A stretch of 64,000 nt of DNA from Bacteroidia bacterium. GTDB lineage: Bacteria; Bacteroidota; Bacteroidia; AKYH767-A; OLB10. The notes beneath the pieces were generated by a model that was not told the DNA's origin, ran no database searches, and saw only the letters and a program-made list of their open reading frames with translations. Position 1 is the stretch's first letter, and every line of letters starts with the position of its first letter. The DNA lies in NCBI GenBank assembly GCA_037045145.1, contig JBAOIA010000011.1:558001-622000 (forward strand). Direction: 5' to 3'. The translations under genes and the position numbers were made by a program. Positions 54,127-63,434 of this stretch are shown in pieces.

Positions 54127-55614
54127 TTTTTCTAAAATGGCTAACCAAAGTTTTTCATAAGGAATAACTTCAAGCCCTTCTGTATTAAAAAATTTATTCC
54201 CGGCAACAGGCTTTAGTTTTTCCAGGGAGATGGCAGCTTGTTTCTGTGACTTAGTTTTTTGAAAGTTGTTCTTGAATAATGTGAGTAACATATTCAGAAA
54301 AATAGATGTACGCGGATAAATTCTCCTGTCAACATATTTTCTGATATAGGATTCCAGATAACTTGTTCTGTCATATAACTTGTCATAATCACCCATTTCA
54401 ATCATCACTATTATCTGACCTATCATGATAATGATGTTGTTGTCTTCTTTATGAGTTGTGTAGTAGCTTATCTCATCTAAAAAACCCAACAGGTTTATAC
54501 TTTCTTTTGGAAAATGTCCCGGTAAAATAAAATTCAGATAAGGTTCAAAATAATGCCAACGCTCTTTTACTTCCTGATTGGAGTTGATAAAATATTCACT
54601 TCGTGTTGCTTCGTAATAGATGTTGAGTGCTTGTTCAAAGTTTCCGGAGTGCATACAAAGTATAAAATAGTGCTCCAATGCATGCAGCCAGTCAGATGAG
54701 TTGGCACTTAGTTTACTTAAAAACACCCTTGCTTCTTCTTTACCTCTATCATACTGCCTGAGGTGGATGTAGGCCAACATTCTTGAAAGCGCAATAAAGC
54801 TTTTTTGAAAGTCGGAATAGTATTCGGGATGATTCAGATAAAACGTTTCGCGTTCGTTCAAAGCTTCTTCTACCAAGTCAAAATTACTGCTGAAATATCC
54901 ATAAATAAACGCAATGTTGCCGTAATAGAAATTTGAATTGAATGTTTTAAGTTGCTGATGTATTTTTTTAGCTCTCAGATAATAGCGTTTTGCCTTGGCG
55001 GCATTTTTATATTGTGAAATATTGGAAGCTACCTGAAAAATATCCAATTCTCTTTGCATTAAAATCAATTCTGCTTCAAGTTCAAACTGTTTAATAGATT
55101 TTTTAAAGCTATTCCGGTAATGATAAAAATCGTCAGGTTTGTTTTTAATAGCCATTCTGTCGGCAAGCATCAGGTCGGTGAGGCAGCCAATCATACCATC
55201 GTTTGTAAAGGTTGCATAGTCTGCTGCTTTTTTAAAGAAATGGTCAGAAAAAAATGCAGAGGCATTTTGCTGACGTAAAATCATGGCAGCACCAAAATAG
55301 ATGTATGCACGAAAAGAACTGCGTCCTAACATGGAGTTCATCAGTTTTTCGGGGTCTAAACCAAAAACAAGATTTACCAAACGATCTTCAAGTTCGGCTT
55401 TCAGTTGCTGATAGGCAGGATTTGTTGCAGTGCTTTGCAAAAGCTTTTCTGCAGCATCCTGATCGTTGTTGATGCTGCCTTTTGAAATCTCTTTATAAAA
55501 CCAAAGCAGCTCAGGATAATTTTTATCTGCAAAATAAACATCAGGCACACCCAGAAAATCATGACGGTTTTTAGCAAAAAAATTAATTAATAATTTAATT
55601 TCCGAAAACTCCAT
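54112..55614 (-). CDS. Large helical-repeat (TPR-like) protein of unknown function
   Basis: The protein has 500 aa, is all-helical with no signal peptide, and is rich in Tyr, Phe and Leu. Repeated ~35-residue helix pairs such as ISQYKNAAKAKRYYLRAKKI and LEHYFILCMHSGNFEQALNI look like tetratricopeptide or related repeats. It is probably a cytoplasmic scaffold or regulator; I recognise no named family. A TATATTTG box at 55649-55656 (minus strand) gives a leader of about 30 nt. Confidence 0.7.
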   Translation of the reverse strand: MEFSEIKLLINFFAKNRHDFLGVPDVYFADKNYPELLWFYKEISKGSINNDQDAAEKLLQSTATNPAYQQLKAELEDRLVNLVFGLDPEKLMNSMLGRSSFRAYIYFGAAMILRQQNASAFFSDHFFKKAADYATFTNDGMIGCLTDLMLADRMAIKNKPDDFYHYRNSFKKSIKQFELEAELILMQRELDIFQVASNISQYKNAAKAKRYYLRAKKIHQQLKTFNSNFYYGNIAFIYGYFSSNFDLVEEALNERETFYLNHPEYYSDFQKSFIALSRMLAYIHLRQYDRGKEEARVFLSKLSANSSDWLHALEHYFILCMHSGNFEQALNIYYEATRSEYFINSNQEVKERWHYFEPYLNFILPGHFPKESINLLGFLDEISYYTTHKEDNNIIIMIGQIIVMIEMGDYDKLYDRTSYLESYIRKYVDRRIYPRTSIFLNMLLTLFKNNFQKTKSQKQAAISLEKLKPVAGNKFFNTEGLEVIPYEKLWLAILEKLKRH

Positions 55615-55648
55615 CTTATGACTGATAAATCATTGCTTTATTTTCGTT

Positions 55649-55656
55649 CAAATATA
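55649..55656 (-). promoter_or_regulatory. Bacteroidota -7 box TATATTTG
   Basis: An exact TAnnTTTG match on the minus strand, 35 bases before the ATG of the 500-aa helical protein gene. Confidence 0.55.
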
Positions 55657-55724
55657 GGTCATCAATAAATGATGTACCACAGCGTTGAAATTTAATTTTT
55701 CAGATGGCTTGTTAACAGTCTGAA

Positions 55725-56444
55725 TTATATTTCAAGTTTTGTACAGGCTCTTTCTGCTGCAATCTGCTCAGCTTTTTTCTTTACAAAATCCATTCCTGTG
55801 GCAACTTCTTCTCCGTTAATCAGCAATCGCACACGGATTAATTTATCGGTGTTTTTTTCGTCTTCAATGGTTTCAAAGGCAACGGTGTTTTTAGTACGCT
55901 GCGACCAGTTAAGTATGCGGCTTTTAAAATTTATTTCTGTTGCTTCCAACGATTCCAAATCAACATGGTGGTTAATCATTCTCTCGAGAATAAACTGTCG
56001 GGCTTTGTCATAACCTCTGTCAATATAAATAGCACCAATGAGTGCTTCCAGTGCATCGCCATAAATGTTGCGAAACGAATCGGGGCCATGTGTTTTTTTT
56101 ATGAAATGATTTATGCCAAGTTTGAAGGCAAGGTGTTTTAAGTTTTCGCGGCTGACAATCTTACTTCGCATCTCGGTCAAAAAACCTTCTTCTCTGAATG
56201 GAAATTTTTTAAAAAGCATTTCGGCTACAACGGCACCAAGCACAGCATCACCAAGATATTCTAATCGCTCGTTTGAGTGCTTTATACCATTAGTAACTTC
56301 TTTTGTTTGCGAACGGTGGCTGAACGCTAATTTGTACAACGATAATTTTATTGGATAGAAGCCAAGAATGTTATGCAGCGAAAAGTATGTTTTGCGATCG
56401 GCAGAAAATAAAATATTGATGGGAAAGAAGCTGTAAAATCTCAC
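55725..56444 (-). CDS. rnc: Ribonuclease III
   Basis: The protein has 239 aa. The RNase III signature NERLEYLGDAVLGAVVAEML is intact, with a second catalytic cluster in DALEALIGAIYID. Residues ~165-239 form the double-stranded RNA-binding domain (FKSRILNWSQRTKNTVAFET, ending KKAEQIAAERACTKLE). It processes rRNA precursors and structured mRNA. It follows fabF by 6 bases; acpP-fabF-rnc is a common Bacteroidota order. Confidence 0.95.
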   Translation of the reverse strand: MRFYSFFPINILFSADRKTYFSLHNILGFYPIKLSLYKLAFSHRSQTKEVTNGIKHSNERLEYLGDAVLGAVVAEMLFKKFPFREEGFLTEMRSKIVSRENLKHLAFKLGINHFIKKTHGPDSFRNIYGDALEALIGAIYIDRGYDKARQFILERMINHHVDLESLEATEINFKSRILNWSQRTKNTVAFETIEDEKNTDKLIRVRLLINGEEVATGMDFVKKKAEQIAAERACTKLEI

Positions 56445-56450
56445 TGATTA

Positions 56451-57704
56451 TCAGGGAGTGAATTTTTTAAAAATTACAGAGGCATTATGTCCGCCAAAGC
56501 CGAAAGTGTTGCTCAGCGCTGCTCTGATGTTGCGTTGTTGGGGTTTATGAAATGTAAAATTCAACCGTGGATCGAAAGCGGGATCGTCTGTAAAATGGTT
56601 GATGGTTGGTGGTACAATATTATTTTTTACTGCTAAAATAGATGCAATAGCTTCAATAGCACCGGCAGCACCTAAAAGGTGTCCTGTCATGGACTTGGTA
56701 GAGCTGATGTTTAGCTTAAATGCATCGTCACCAAAAAGTTTTAGTATGGCTTTAATTTCGCTTGGGTCGCCAACAGGTGTACTTGTACCGTGCACATTAA
56801 TGTAGTCAATGTCGGCAGAAGTCATTCCTGCATCGTCAAGCGAAGATTTCATTACGTTATAAGCACCCAATCCTTCGGGATGTGTAGCTGTAAGATGATA
56901 GGCATCGGCACTCATGCCACCGCCAACCATTTCAGCATAAATTTTTGCTCCGCGAGCCTGCGCATGACTAAGCTCTTCGAGAACAATACAGCCGGCACCT
57001 TCACCAAGCACAAAACCATCGCGGTCTAAATCAAATGGACGTGATGCTGTTTGTGGTGAATCGTTTCTCTCGCTAAGTGCGTGCATGGCATTGAAACCGC
57101 CAATACCTGCTTCGTTAACAGAAGCTTCTGAGCCACCGGAAATAATAATATCGGCTTTGCCCAAACGCAGATAAGTAAATGCATCAATGAGTGCATTGGT
57201 TGATGATGCACATGCAGATACTGTAGTGTAGTTTGGACCACGATAGCCAAAACGCATAGAGATATGTCCAGATGCAATGTCGGCAATCATCTTAGGAATG
57301 AAAAAAGGATTGAAACGTGGTGTTCCGTCACCTTTGGCATAAGCAATAACCTCATCAAGAAAAGTACGAAGCCCGCCTATACCCGATCCCCAGATAACAC
57401 CTACTCTGTCGTGATTAATGTTGGCATTTTCTAAGCCTGCATCTTTTACTCCCTGATCGGAAACAGCAATTGCATACTGCGAAAATGGGTCAAGCTTGCG
57501 TGCTTCTTTTTTCTCTAAATAAACCAACGGGTCAAAATTTTTAACCTCGCAGGCAAAGTGTGTTTTAAACTTTGAAGCATCAAATTTTGTAATCTGACAA
57601 GCACCACTTACACCGTTGAGTAATCCGTCCCAGTATTCTGAAACAGAGTTACCTAATGGTGTAAGGGCGCCTAATCCGGTTACTACGACTCTTTTGAGCT
57701 CCAT
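56451..57704 (-). CDS. fabF: Beta-ketoacyl-ACP synthase II
   Basis: The protein has 417 aa. The catalytic Cys is in VSACASSTNALID, and the His pair in NVHGTSTPVGD and TGHLLGAAGAIE, completing the C-H-H triad. GSGIGGLRTFLDEV and the C-terminal SNTFGFGGHNASVIF are family motifs. It elongates acyl-ACP with malonyl-ACP. acpP ends 11 bases upstream of its start. Confidence 0.96.
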   Translation of the reverse strand: MELKRVVVTGLGALTPLGNSVSEYWDGLLNGVSGACQITKFDASKFKTHFACEVKNFDPLVYLEKKEARKLDPFSQYAIAVSDQGVKDAGLENANINHDRVGVIWGSGIGGLRTFLDEVIAYAKGDGTPRFNPFFIPKMIADIASGHISMRFGYRGPNYTTVSACASSTNALIDAFTYLRLGKADIIISGGSEASVNEAGIGGFNAMHALSERNDSPQTASRPFDLDRDGFVLGEGAGCIVLEELSHAQARGAKIYAEMVGGGMSADAYHLTATHPEGLGAYNVMKSSLDDAGMTSADIDYINVHGTSTPVGDPSEIKAILKLFGDDAFKLNISSTKSMTGHLLGAAGAIEAIASILAVKNNIVPPTINHFTDDPAFDPRLNFTFHKPQQRNIRAALSNTFGFGGHNASVIFKKFTP

Positions 57705-57715
57705 GTAAGGGACGC

Positions 57716-57952
57716 TTATTTTACGTTAGCAGAAATATAATCTACAGCTTGTCCTACGGTTGAGATTTTCTCGGCCTGATCATCCGGAATAGCAATGTTA
57801 AACTCTTTTTCAAATTCCATAATCAGTTCAACAGTGTCGAGCGAATCAGCTCCTAAATCGTTTGTAAATGACGCTTCATTAGTTACTTCCCCTTCGTCAA
57901 CACCTAATTTGTCAACAATAATGGCTTTTACTCTGGATGCAATGTCTGACAT
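57716..57952 (-). CDS. acpP: Acyl carrier protein
   Basis: The protein has 78 aa, normal length and very acidic. Ser37 in DLGADSLDTVELIMEFE is the phosphopantetheine site. It carries fatty-acyl chains and is encoded directly before fabF. Confidence 0.97.
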   Translation of the reverse strand: MSDIASRVKAIIVDKLGVDEGEVTNEASFTNDLGADSLDTVELIMEFEKEFNIAIPDDQAEKISTVGQAVDYISANVK

Positions 57953-58109
57953 TTTATATAAAGTTTTGAATTAGAGCGCAAATTAAATGGTTTTGTAACT
58001 GATTTTCAAAAATATTTTCCCCAACATATTTAATTGTTGTTGCTTGAATCAGAGGCACATACAAACTTATAGGACTGACAACAATTTTTTAACTTTTCAA
58101 AATAGGGTA

Positions 58110-59105
58110 CTAAAACCTTCGAATTCCGATGATTTGCCTTACCTCTTCTATGGTTTTTTGTGCACTTGCCTTAGCTTTTTCGCGCCCAAGGTGAACCACT
58201 TTTTTTACATAATCGTGGTTTTTTTCAATGTCAAGGATTTTTTGGGTAATGGGAGCCATAAAAGTCACCATGTCTTCGGCAAGTTGCTTTTTCAAATCAC
58301 CGTAGCGGATGGTGCAATTATTAAACTCAGTTTCAAAATGGCTTATAGTGTCAGCGGATGATACCAATTTCATCAGACTAAAAAGATTTTCAATTGCTTC
58401 TGGTTTTGTGGAATTTGGTTCTTTGGGACCGCTGTCAGTTACAGCACGCATTATTTTTTTTCTGATAGTGGCTGCATCATCTTTCAAAAACAAGGCATTA
58501 CCTTCACTTTCCGACTTACCCATTTTTCCTGCACCATCAAGTCCGGGTACTTTTACCAACGTCTTCCCAAAGTTAAATGCCATTGGCTCACTAAAATATT
58601 CTGTGTTATATAAACGGTTAAAACGATTTCCGAAGGTGCGGCTCATTTCAAGATGTTGCTCCTGGTCTTTGCCAACAGGAACTTTTGTTGCCTTGTGAAT
58701 TAATATATCGGCAGCCATTAAAACAGGATAGGTTAATAGTCCGGCATTTATATTATCAGGGTGCTTTCTGATTTTTTCTTTAAATGAGGTTACTCTTTCC
58801 AACTCACCAACGTAAGCATTCATATTCAACAACAGATAAAGTTCTGCAGTTTCGGGCAAATCGCTTTGAATGTATATGGTACACACTTCCGGGTCTAAAC
58901 CACATGCAAGATATTCTACTAAAGCCGCCTTTACATTTTGCTGAAGATTTGCTGGTGTAGGGTGTGTGGTGAGCGAATGATAATCGGCAATAAAGAAAAA
59001 GCAGCGATATTCATGCTGCATGGCTGTAAAATTTTTTATTGCACCAAAATAATTACCCAAGTGCAGGTTTCCTGTTGATCTTATTCCGCTTACTACTGTA
59101 TCCAT
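58110..59105 (-). CDS. trpS: Tryptophanyl-tRNA synthetase
   Basis: The protein has 331 aa, normal for the bacterial form. The HIGH-type motif is GNLHLGNYFGA, the KMSKS-type motif is KMGKSESEGN, and PVGKDQEQHLEMSRTFGNRF is a family block. The start at 59105 sits 5 bases after a TATTTTTG box (59111-59118 minus strand), so the mRNA is probably leaderless. Confidence 0.95.
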   Translation of the reverse strand: MDTVVSGIRSTGNLHLGNYFGAIKNFTAMQHEYRCFFFIADYHSLTTHPTPANLQQNVKAALVEYLACGLDPEVCTIYIQSDLPETAELYLLLNMNAYVGELERVTSFKEKIRKHPDNINAGLLTYPVLMAADILIHKATKVPVGKDQEQHLEMSRTFGNRFNRLYNTEYFSEPMAFNFGKTLVKVPGLDGAGKMGKSESEGNALFLKDDAATIRKKIMRAVTDSGPKEPNSTKPEAIENLFSLMKLVSSADTISHFETEFNNCTIRYGDLKKQLAEDMVTFMAPITQKILDIEKNHDYVKKVVHLGREKAKASAQKTIEEVRQIIGIRRF

Positions 59106-59110
59106 AGCCG

Positions 59111-59118
59111 CAAAAATA
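59111..59118 (-). promoter_or_regulatory. Bacteroidota -7 box TATTTTTG directly before trpS
   Basis: An exact TAnnTTTG match on the minus strand, separated from the trpS ATG by 5 bases. Confidence 0.55.
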
Positions 59119-59199
59119 GATTAATTGTTTTAACAGGTTTTTATTTTAGCCTAACAACAAAGAATTATTGTTTAATTTGGGTTATAAAAATTGATTGCA

Positions 59200-60471
59200 A
59201 TGATTCCATTAGCAGAGCGTATGCGGCCAAAAACGCTGAATGAATATATTGGTCAGGAACATCTGACACAGTCAGGAGCAGTTCTTGCAAAAGCCATTGA
59301 AAAAAACACCATCCCCAGCATGATATTATGGGGGCCACCGGGTGTAGGCAAAACGACTCTGGCTTTTATATTGGCTAACTCTTTAAACAGACAGTTCTAT
59401 CATCTGAGTGCTATAAACAGTGGCGTTAAAGAAGTGCGTGCTGTAATTGAAACTGCACGGCAACATTTTGAAATAGCCCAACAGCCTTCCATATTATTTA
59501 TTGATGAAATACATCGATTCAGCAAATCGCAACAGGACTCTTTACTTGGTGCCGTAGAGAAAGGAATTATTACACTCGTTGGAGCAACAACAGAAAATCC
59601 ATCGTTTGAAGTAATTTCACCCTTGCTTTCACGCTGTCAGGTTTATATTTTAAAAGCACTCACTGCAGAACATCTTAGAGCAATATTATATGCTGCATTA
59701 GCAAATGACACAATTCTTAAAGAGCAGAAAGTTGTTATTAAAGAAGATGATGCATTGTTGCGTTTCAGTGGTGGCGATGCCAGAAAACTACTCAATCTTC
59801 TTGAATTGGTTATTCAGGTTAATCTTCAGGAAGAAATTTATATTGACAATAAAATGGTAGAACTAACCATTCATCAAAAGATGGCTCTTTATGATAAAAC
59901 AGGCGAACAACATTATGATTTGATCTCTGCATTTATTAAAAGCATCAGAGGAAGCGACCCCAATGCAGCAGTTTATTGGCTTGCAAGGATGATTCATGGT
60001 GGCGAAGATCCGTTGTTTATTGCAAGGCGAATGCTCATTCTTGCTTCGGAAGATATTGGTAATGCAAATCCTAATGCCATGCTCATTGCCAATCAGTGTT
60101 TTGATGCAGCACATAAAATTGGCTTTCCAGAATGCAGAATCATTTTATCACAGGCTGCAATTTATCTTGCTTGTTCGCCAAAAAGCAATTCAAGTTATAT
60201 GGCCATTGAAGAAGCTTTGGAATTAGTAGCCAAAACAGGCGACCTAGCTGTGCCACTGCATCTGCGAAATGCACCTACCAACCTGATGAAAGAAATTGGA
60301 TACGGAAAAGATTATGCTTATGCGCATAATTATGATAATAATTTTGTAAAACTAAACTACCTTCCCGAGCAGTTAAAAGGTAAGAAAATTTATTCACCGG
60401 GAAAGAATAATCGCGAAGCAGAGTTTCAGCAATTTTTAAAAACACGATGGGAAAATGAGTATGATTATTGA
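59200..60471 (+). CDS. rarA: Replication-associated recombination protein RarA/MgsA
   Basis: The protein has 423 aa from the ATG at 59200 (a TTG three codons earlier is in frame but unlikely). The family start PLAERMRPKTLNEYIGQEHL is followed by Walker A GPPGVGKTTLAF, Walker B ILFIDEIHRFSKSQQDSLL, and a C-terminal tetramer region with SDPNAAVYWLARMIHGGEDP. It acts at stalled replication forks. Length and motifs are complete. Confidence 0.95.
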   Translation: MIPLAERMRPKTLNEYIGQEHLTQSGAVLAKAIEKNTIPSMILWGPPGVGKTTLAFILANSLNRQFYHLSAINSGVKEVRAVIETARQHFEIAQQPSILFIDEIHRFSKSQQDSLLGAVEKGIITLVGATTENPSFEVISPLLSRCQVYILKALTAEHLRAILYAALANDTILKEQKVVIKEDDALLRFSGGDARKLLNLLELVIQVNLQEEIYIDNKMVELTIHQKMALYDKTGEQHYDLISAFIKSIRGSDPNAAVYWLARMIHGGEDPLFIARRMLILASEDIGNANPNAMLIANQCFDAAHKIGFPECRIILSQAAIYLACSPKSNSSYMAIEEALELVAKTGDLAVPLHLRNAPTNLMKEIGYGKDYAYAHNYDNNFVKLNYLPEQLKGKKIYSPGKNNREAEFQQFLKTRWENEYDY

Positions 60472-60567
60472 TTTAAAGTTAAATCCTGAATATACAAAGC
60501 CAATCAGTCAACAGAAACCGAAAAAAATAAATTGTTTAACAAAAGTTAAAATATCTGACCTATAAAA

Positions 60568-60575
60568 TATCTTTG
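60568..60575 (+). promoter_or_regulatory. Bacteroidota -7 box TATCTTTG upstream of creD
   Basis: An exact TAnnTTTG match 38 bases before the creD ATG. Confidence 0.6.
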
Positions 60576-60613
60576 CTTAAATCCGTTTAAAAAAAACAAC
60601 CAATCATCGTTTC

Positions 60614-61948
60614 ATGGAAAATACTTCACACTCTTTTTTCGACCGGCTAAATCAATGGATAAAAAATTCTGTCATGGTGAAGCTTCTCAGCATGGGAATT
60701 TTAATTTTATTATTACTTATTCCATCAGAAATGGTGCAAAGTCTGATAAATGAGAGACAGCAAACACATGACAGCGCATTAGACGAAATTTCATCCAAGT
60801 GGGGTTTTGAACAACACCTCAGTGGTCCAGTAATTAATGTGCCATATCAAAGTTTTTTTGTTGATGCCGATGGAAAAAGGAAGTCACAAATTCAATATGC
60901 ACATTTTTTACCGGAAGAATTAAAAATAGCAGGAACACTGGAGCCTGAAATGCGTCATCGCGGCATTTACGAAGCTGTAGTGTATAAGTCAGATGTGTCG
61001 CTAAAAGGATATTTTCATTTTCCTGATTTTTCAGAGTGGAATATTGCTCCGGCAGATATCATGTGGAAAGAGACTACACTGTCTTTGGGTATTTCTGATT
61101 TGCGAGGAATCAAACAACGTCTAACTATCAAACTGAATGGAAATGCTATTGAGTTTAATCCCGGAGTAGAAAATAATGATGTCCATGAATCGGGTGTGAG
61201 CATTCGCTTACCAATAGCAGATTCGCTCGATAAACCTGATTTTAAATTTGACATGTCTTTTAAACTCAATGGCAGCAAGGAAATGTATTTTATGCCATTA
61301 GGAAAGGAAACAACAGTTAACATAAAATCAGACTGGACAAATCCAAGTTTTGATGGGGCATTCCTTCCCGACACACATCACATCACCGATAAAGGCTTTG
61401 ATGCAGAATGGAAAATATTTCACCTCAACAGAAACTACGGACAAAAATTCAGAGGTGTGCCAACAGGATTGAATGAATCAACATTTGGTGTTAAATTACT
61501 TATTCCTGTTGATAATTATCAGAAAACTTACCGCTCTGCCAAGTATGCTATTTTATTAATCACCTTATCGTTTACGCTTTTCTTCTTTATAGAAGTGCTT
61601 AACAGAAAACGCATACATCCGTTTCAGTACATTTTGGTTGGTGTTGCTTTATGTTTGTTTTATACCTTGTTATTATCTGTTTCGGAATATATCAGTTTCA
61701 ATTTATCGTATCTGTTATCTGCCGCTGCTATTATTTTACTTATCAGCCTATATGCAAAAACAGTTTTTAACAACCTGCGATTAGCACTGTTGTTTAGTCT
61801 GGTATTGATAATTCTCTATGTATTTGTGTTTTCGATAATACAGTTGCAGGACTATGCATTGTTGTTAGGAAGTATAGGTTTGTTTATCGTGCTTGCATTG
61901 GTAATGTACTTGTCGCGCAAGATCAACTGGTATGGTACAGAAAAATAA
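60614..61948 (+). CDS. creD: CreD-family inner-membrane protein
   Basis: The protein has 444 aa. One N-terminal membrane helix (about 17-37) precedes a periplasmic beta domain (about 50-300, with the family's ISDLRGIKQRLTIKLNGN and YGQKFRGVPTGLNESTFGVK), then five or six C-terminal helices. CreD is linked to envelope integrity in other bacteria; the mechanism is unclear. The adjacent YraN gene overlaps it by 17 bases. Confidence 0.9.
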   Translation: MENTSHSFFDRLNQWIKNSVMVKLLSMGILILLLLIPSEMVQSLINERQQTHDSALDEISSKWGFEQHLSGPVINVPYQSFFVDADGKRKSQIQYAHFLPEELKIAGTLEPEMRHRGIYEAVVYKSDVSLKGYFHFPDFSEWNIAPADIMWKETTLSLGISDLRGIKQRLTIKLNGNAIEFNPGVENNDVHESGVSIRLPIADSLDKPDFKFDMSFKLNGSKEMYFMPLGKETTVNIKSDWTNPSFDGAFLPDTHHITDKGFDAEWKIFHLNRNYGQKFRGVPTGLNESTFGVKLLIPVDNYQKTYRSAKYAILLITLSFTLFFFIEVLNRKRIHPFQYILVGVALCLFYTLLLSVSEYISFNLSYLLSAAAIILLISLYAKTVFNNLRLALLFSLVLIILYVFVFSIIQLQDYALLLGSIGLFIVLALVMYLSRKINWYGTEK

Positions 61949-62309
61949 AGGAGATCATAATCAACTTGGTCGCGAAGGTGAAGAGATGGCAGTTAGCTAT
62001 CTGCTTTCTCAAGGGTATCAGATAGTAGAGCGTAACTGGCGTTTTGGCAAACTAGAAATTGATATAATTGCATCTAAAGCAAACCTGTTGTGCATTGTTG
62101 AAGTAAAGACAAGAACGGGAGATTATTTTGGCGAGCCGGAAGAAGGTGTTACCAAAGCTAAAGAACGGTTTTTAGCAACAGCTGCCGACCATTACATCAT
62201 TTCAAAAAATTTAGATGTGGAAGTTCGCTATGATATTGTATCCATAGTTATATACAATGGCCGTCATGAATTGAAGTTTATTGAAGATGCTTTTTATCCT
62301 TATTCCTGA
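61932..62309 (+). CDS. YraN family (UPF0102) endonuclease-like protein
   Basis: The protein has 125 aa. The start is GREGEEMAVSYLLSQGYQIV, then ERNWRFGKLEIDIIASK and CIVEVKTRTGDYFGEPEEGV, with the D-x(n)-E-V-K of a PD-(D/E)XK nuclease. Its cellular role is unknown. The ATG lies within the last codons of creD in another frame, so translation may be coupled. Confidence 0.92.
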   Translation: MVQKNKGDHNQLGREGEEMAVSYLLSQGYQIVERNWRFGKLEIDIIASKANLLCIVEVKTRTGDYFGEPEEGVTKAKERFLATAADHYIISKNLDVEVRYDIVSIVIYNGRHELKFIEDAFYPYS

Positions 62310-62310
62310 A

Positions 62311-62937
62311 TTATTTCAGAAGTGTAATTTTATTTCGTCCCAGTTCCACACGACCATCAACTTCCAGTTGTTTCAACAGCCGCGAAACAACTACACGTGC
62401 AGTGCCTAATTCATTAGCCAATTGTTCATGAGTAATTGTGATTGTATTTAACTTTGAAAGTTCTGATTTTTTCTGCAACAGTAAAATCAATCGCTCATCA
62501 ATTTTTTTGAAGGCAACAGCATTCACAACTTCAAGAAGCTCTTCAAAGCGTTTGTGATACAAGCGGAAAATAAAATCAAGCCATTCGTCATGCTCGCGAA
62601 TGAGTGTTATTACTTTATCTATAGGAACGAATAAAATTTCTGTTTCATCTTCGGCAACAGCACTTACCTTACTTGTGTCCTGATGGATGCCGCCCAGAAA
62701 AGACATGATGCAGCTTTCGCCACTTTTTATATAGTAAAGTAAAATCTCTCTTCCTTCGTCATCATTGCGCATCACTCTGATGGAGCCGCTAAGCACAATA
62801 GGAATAGAGCGGATATATGCATTTTCATTTAATATTACATCACCGGCATTAAATTTTTTAGTTGTTCCGTAAGAAATCAACTTTTTGCGAAGCGCAGGCG
62901 ATGATTTGAATTCAAGCGATTCGTTAATATTTTCCAT
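62311..62937 (-). CDS. Crp/Fnr family transcriptional regulator
   Basis: The protein has 208 aa. A cyclic-nucleotide-binding-type beta-barrel (~25-140, with DVILNENAYIRSIPIVLSGS and EGREILLYYIKSGESCIMSF) precedes a winged helix (ITHEQLANELGTARVVVSRL). No Fe-S Cys set as in Fnr is present. This subgroup is often called Crp/Fnr without a known ligand. A TACTTTTG box ends 4 bases before the ATG, and the gene converges with the YraN gene (stops 1 base apart). Confidence 0.92.
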   Translation of the reverse strand: MENINESLEFKSSPALRKKLISYGTTKKFNAGDVILNENAYIRSIPIVLSGSIRVMRNDDEGREILLYYIKSGESCIMSFLGGIHQDTSKVSAVAEDETEILFVPIDKVITLIREHDEWLDFIFRLYHKRFEELLEVVNAVAFKKIDERLILLLQKKSELSKLNTITITHEQLANELGTARVVVSRLLKQLEVDGRVELGRNKITLLK

Positions 62938-62941
62938 ATAG

Positions 62942-62949
62942 CAAAAGTA
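62942..62949 (-). promoter_or_regulatory. Bacteroidota -7 box TACTTTTG directly before the Crp/Fnr gene
   Basis: An exact TAnnTTTG match on the minus strand, 4 bases before the ATG, with a TTG about 16 bases farther upstream as a possible -33 element. Confidence 0.55.
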
Positions 62950-62969
62950 AACAATGTTGGTGCTTCAAT

Positions 62970-63302
62970 TCAGCCTTCAATAAACAAGTATAATCCTATA
63001 AGCACTATAACAACGGCACCCGGTGTGAGTCCGTACATTGCAATGTCAAATAAAAACGGAATGGGATTTACAATAGATAGAAGACAACCAATAAAACCCA
63101 TAACTGCACCTGCAGCCATCAGATAAATACCTTTGGTTTGTCGTTTTATGCAACACAGTTTTTTATACAATTCTGACGATTTTGTATCGGCATCAGCAAT
63201 ATTGTGCGATGAAAGCACCTGTTTTACCTCATCGGCAGAAGTGCAATGCGTAATAAGCCGGAGAAAATCATTATCAGTGTAAAGAGGCTGGCTGTTTGTC
63301 AT
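62970..63302 (-). CDS. Small membrane protein, unknown function
   Basis: The protein has 110 aa. A cytoplasmic-like N-terminal half (LRLITHCTSADEVKQVLSSH) precedes two membrane helices (about 56-75 and 84-106), ending IVLIGLYLFIEG. No family is recognised. It is upstream of and co-directional with the Crp/Fnr gene, with a 32-base gap that holds that gene's promoter box. Confidence 0.65.
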   Translation of the reverse strand: MTNSQPLYTDNDFLRLITHCTSADEVKQVLSSHNIADADTKSSELYKKLCCIKRQTKGIYLMAAGAVMGFIGCLLSIVNPIPFLFDIAMYGLTPGAVVIVLIGLYLFIEG

Positions 63303-63434
63303 ATTTGTGTTAGTGTTTAATCAGGATAAATGCTAGGGGTAAGGGAAAATCAAAAATAATAAAAATAAATTAAAAAAATGCAGTAGGTTTCAAAAAAAGT
63401 CTTTACTTTGTTATCAATTACAAAAACCATTAGT

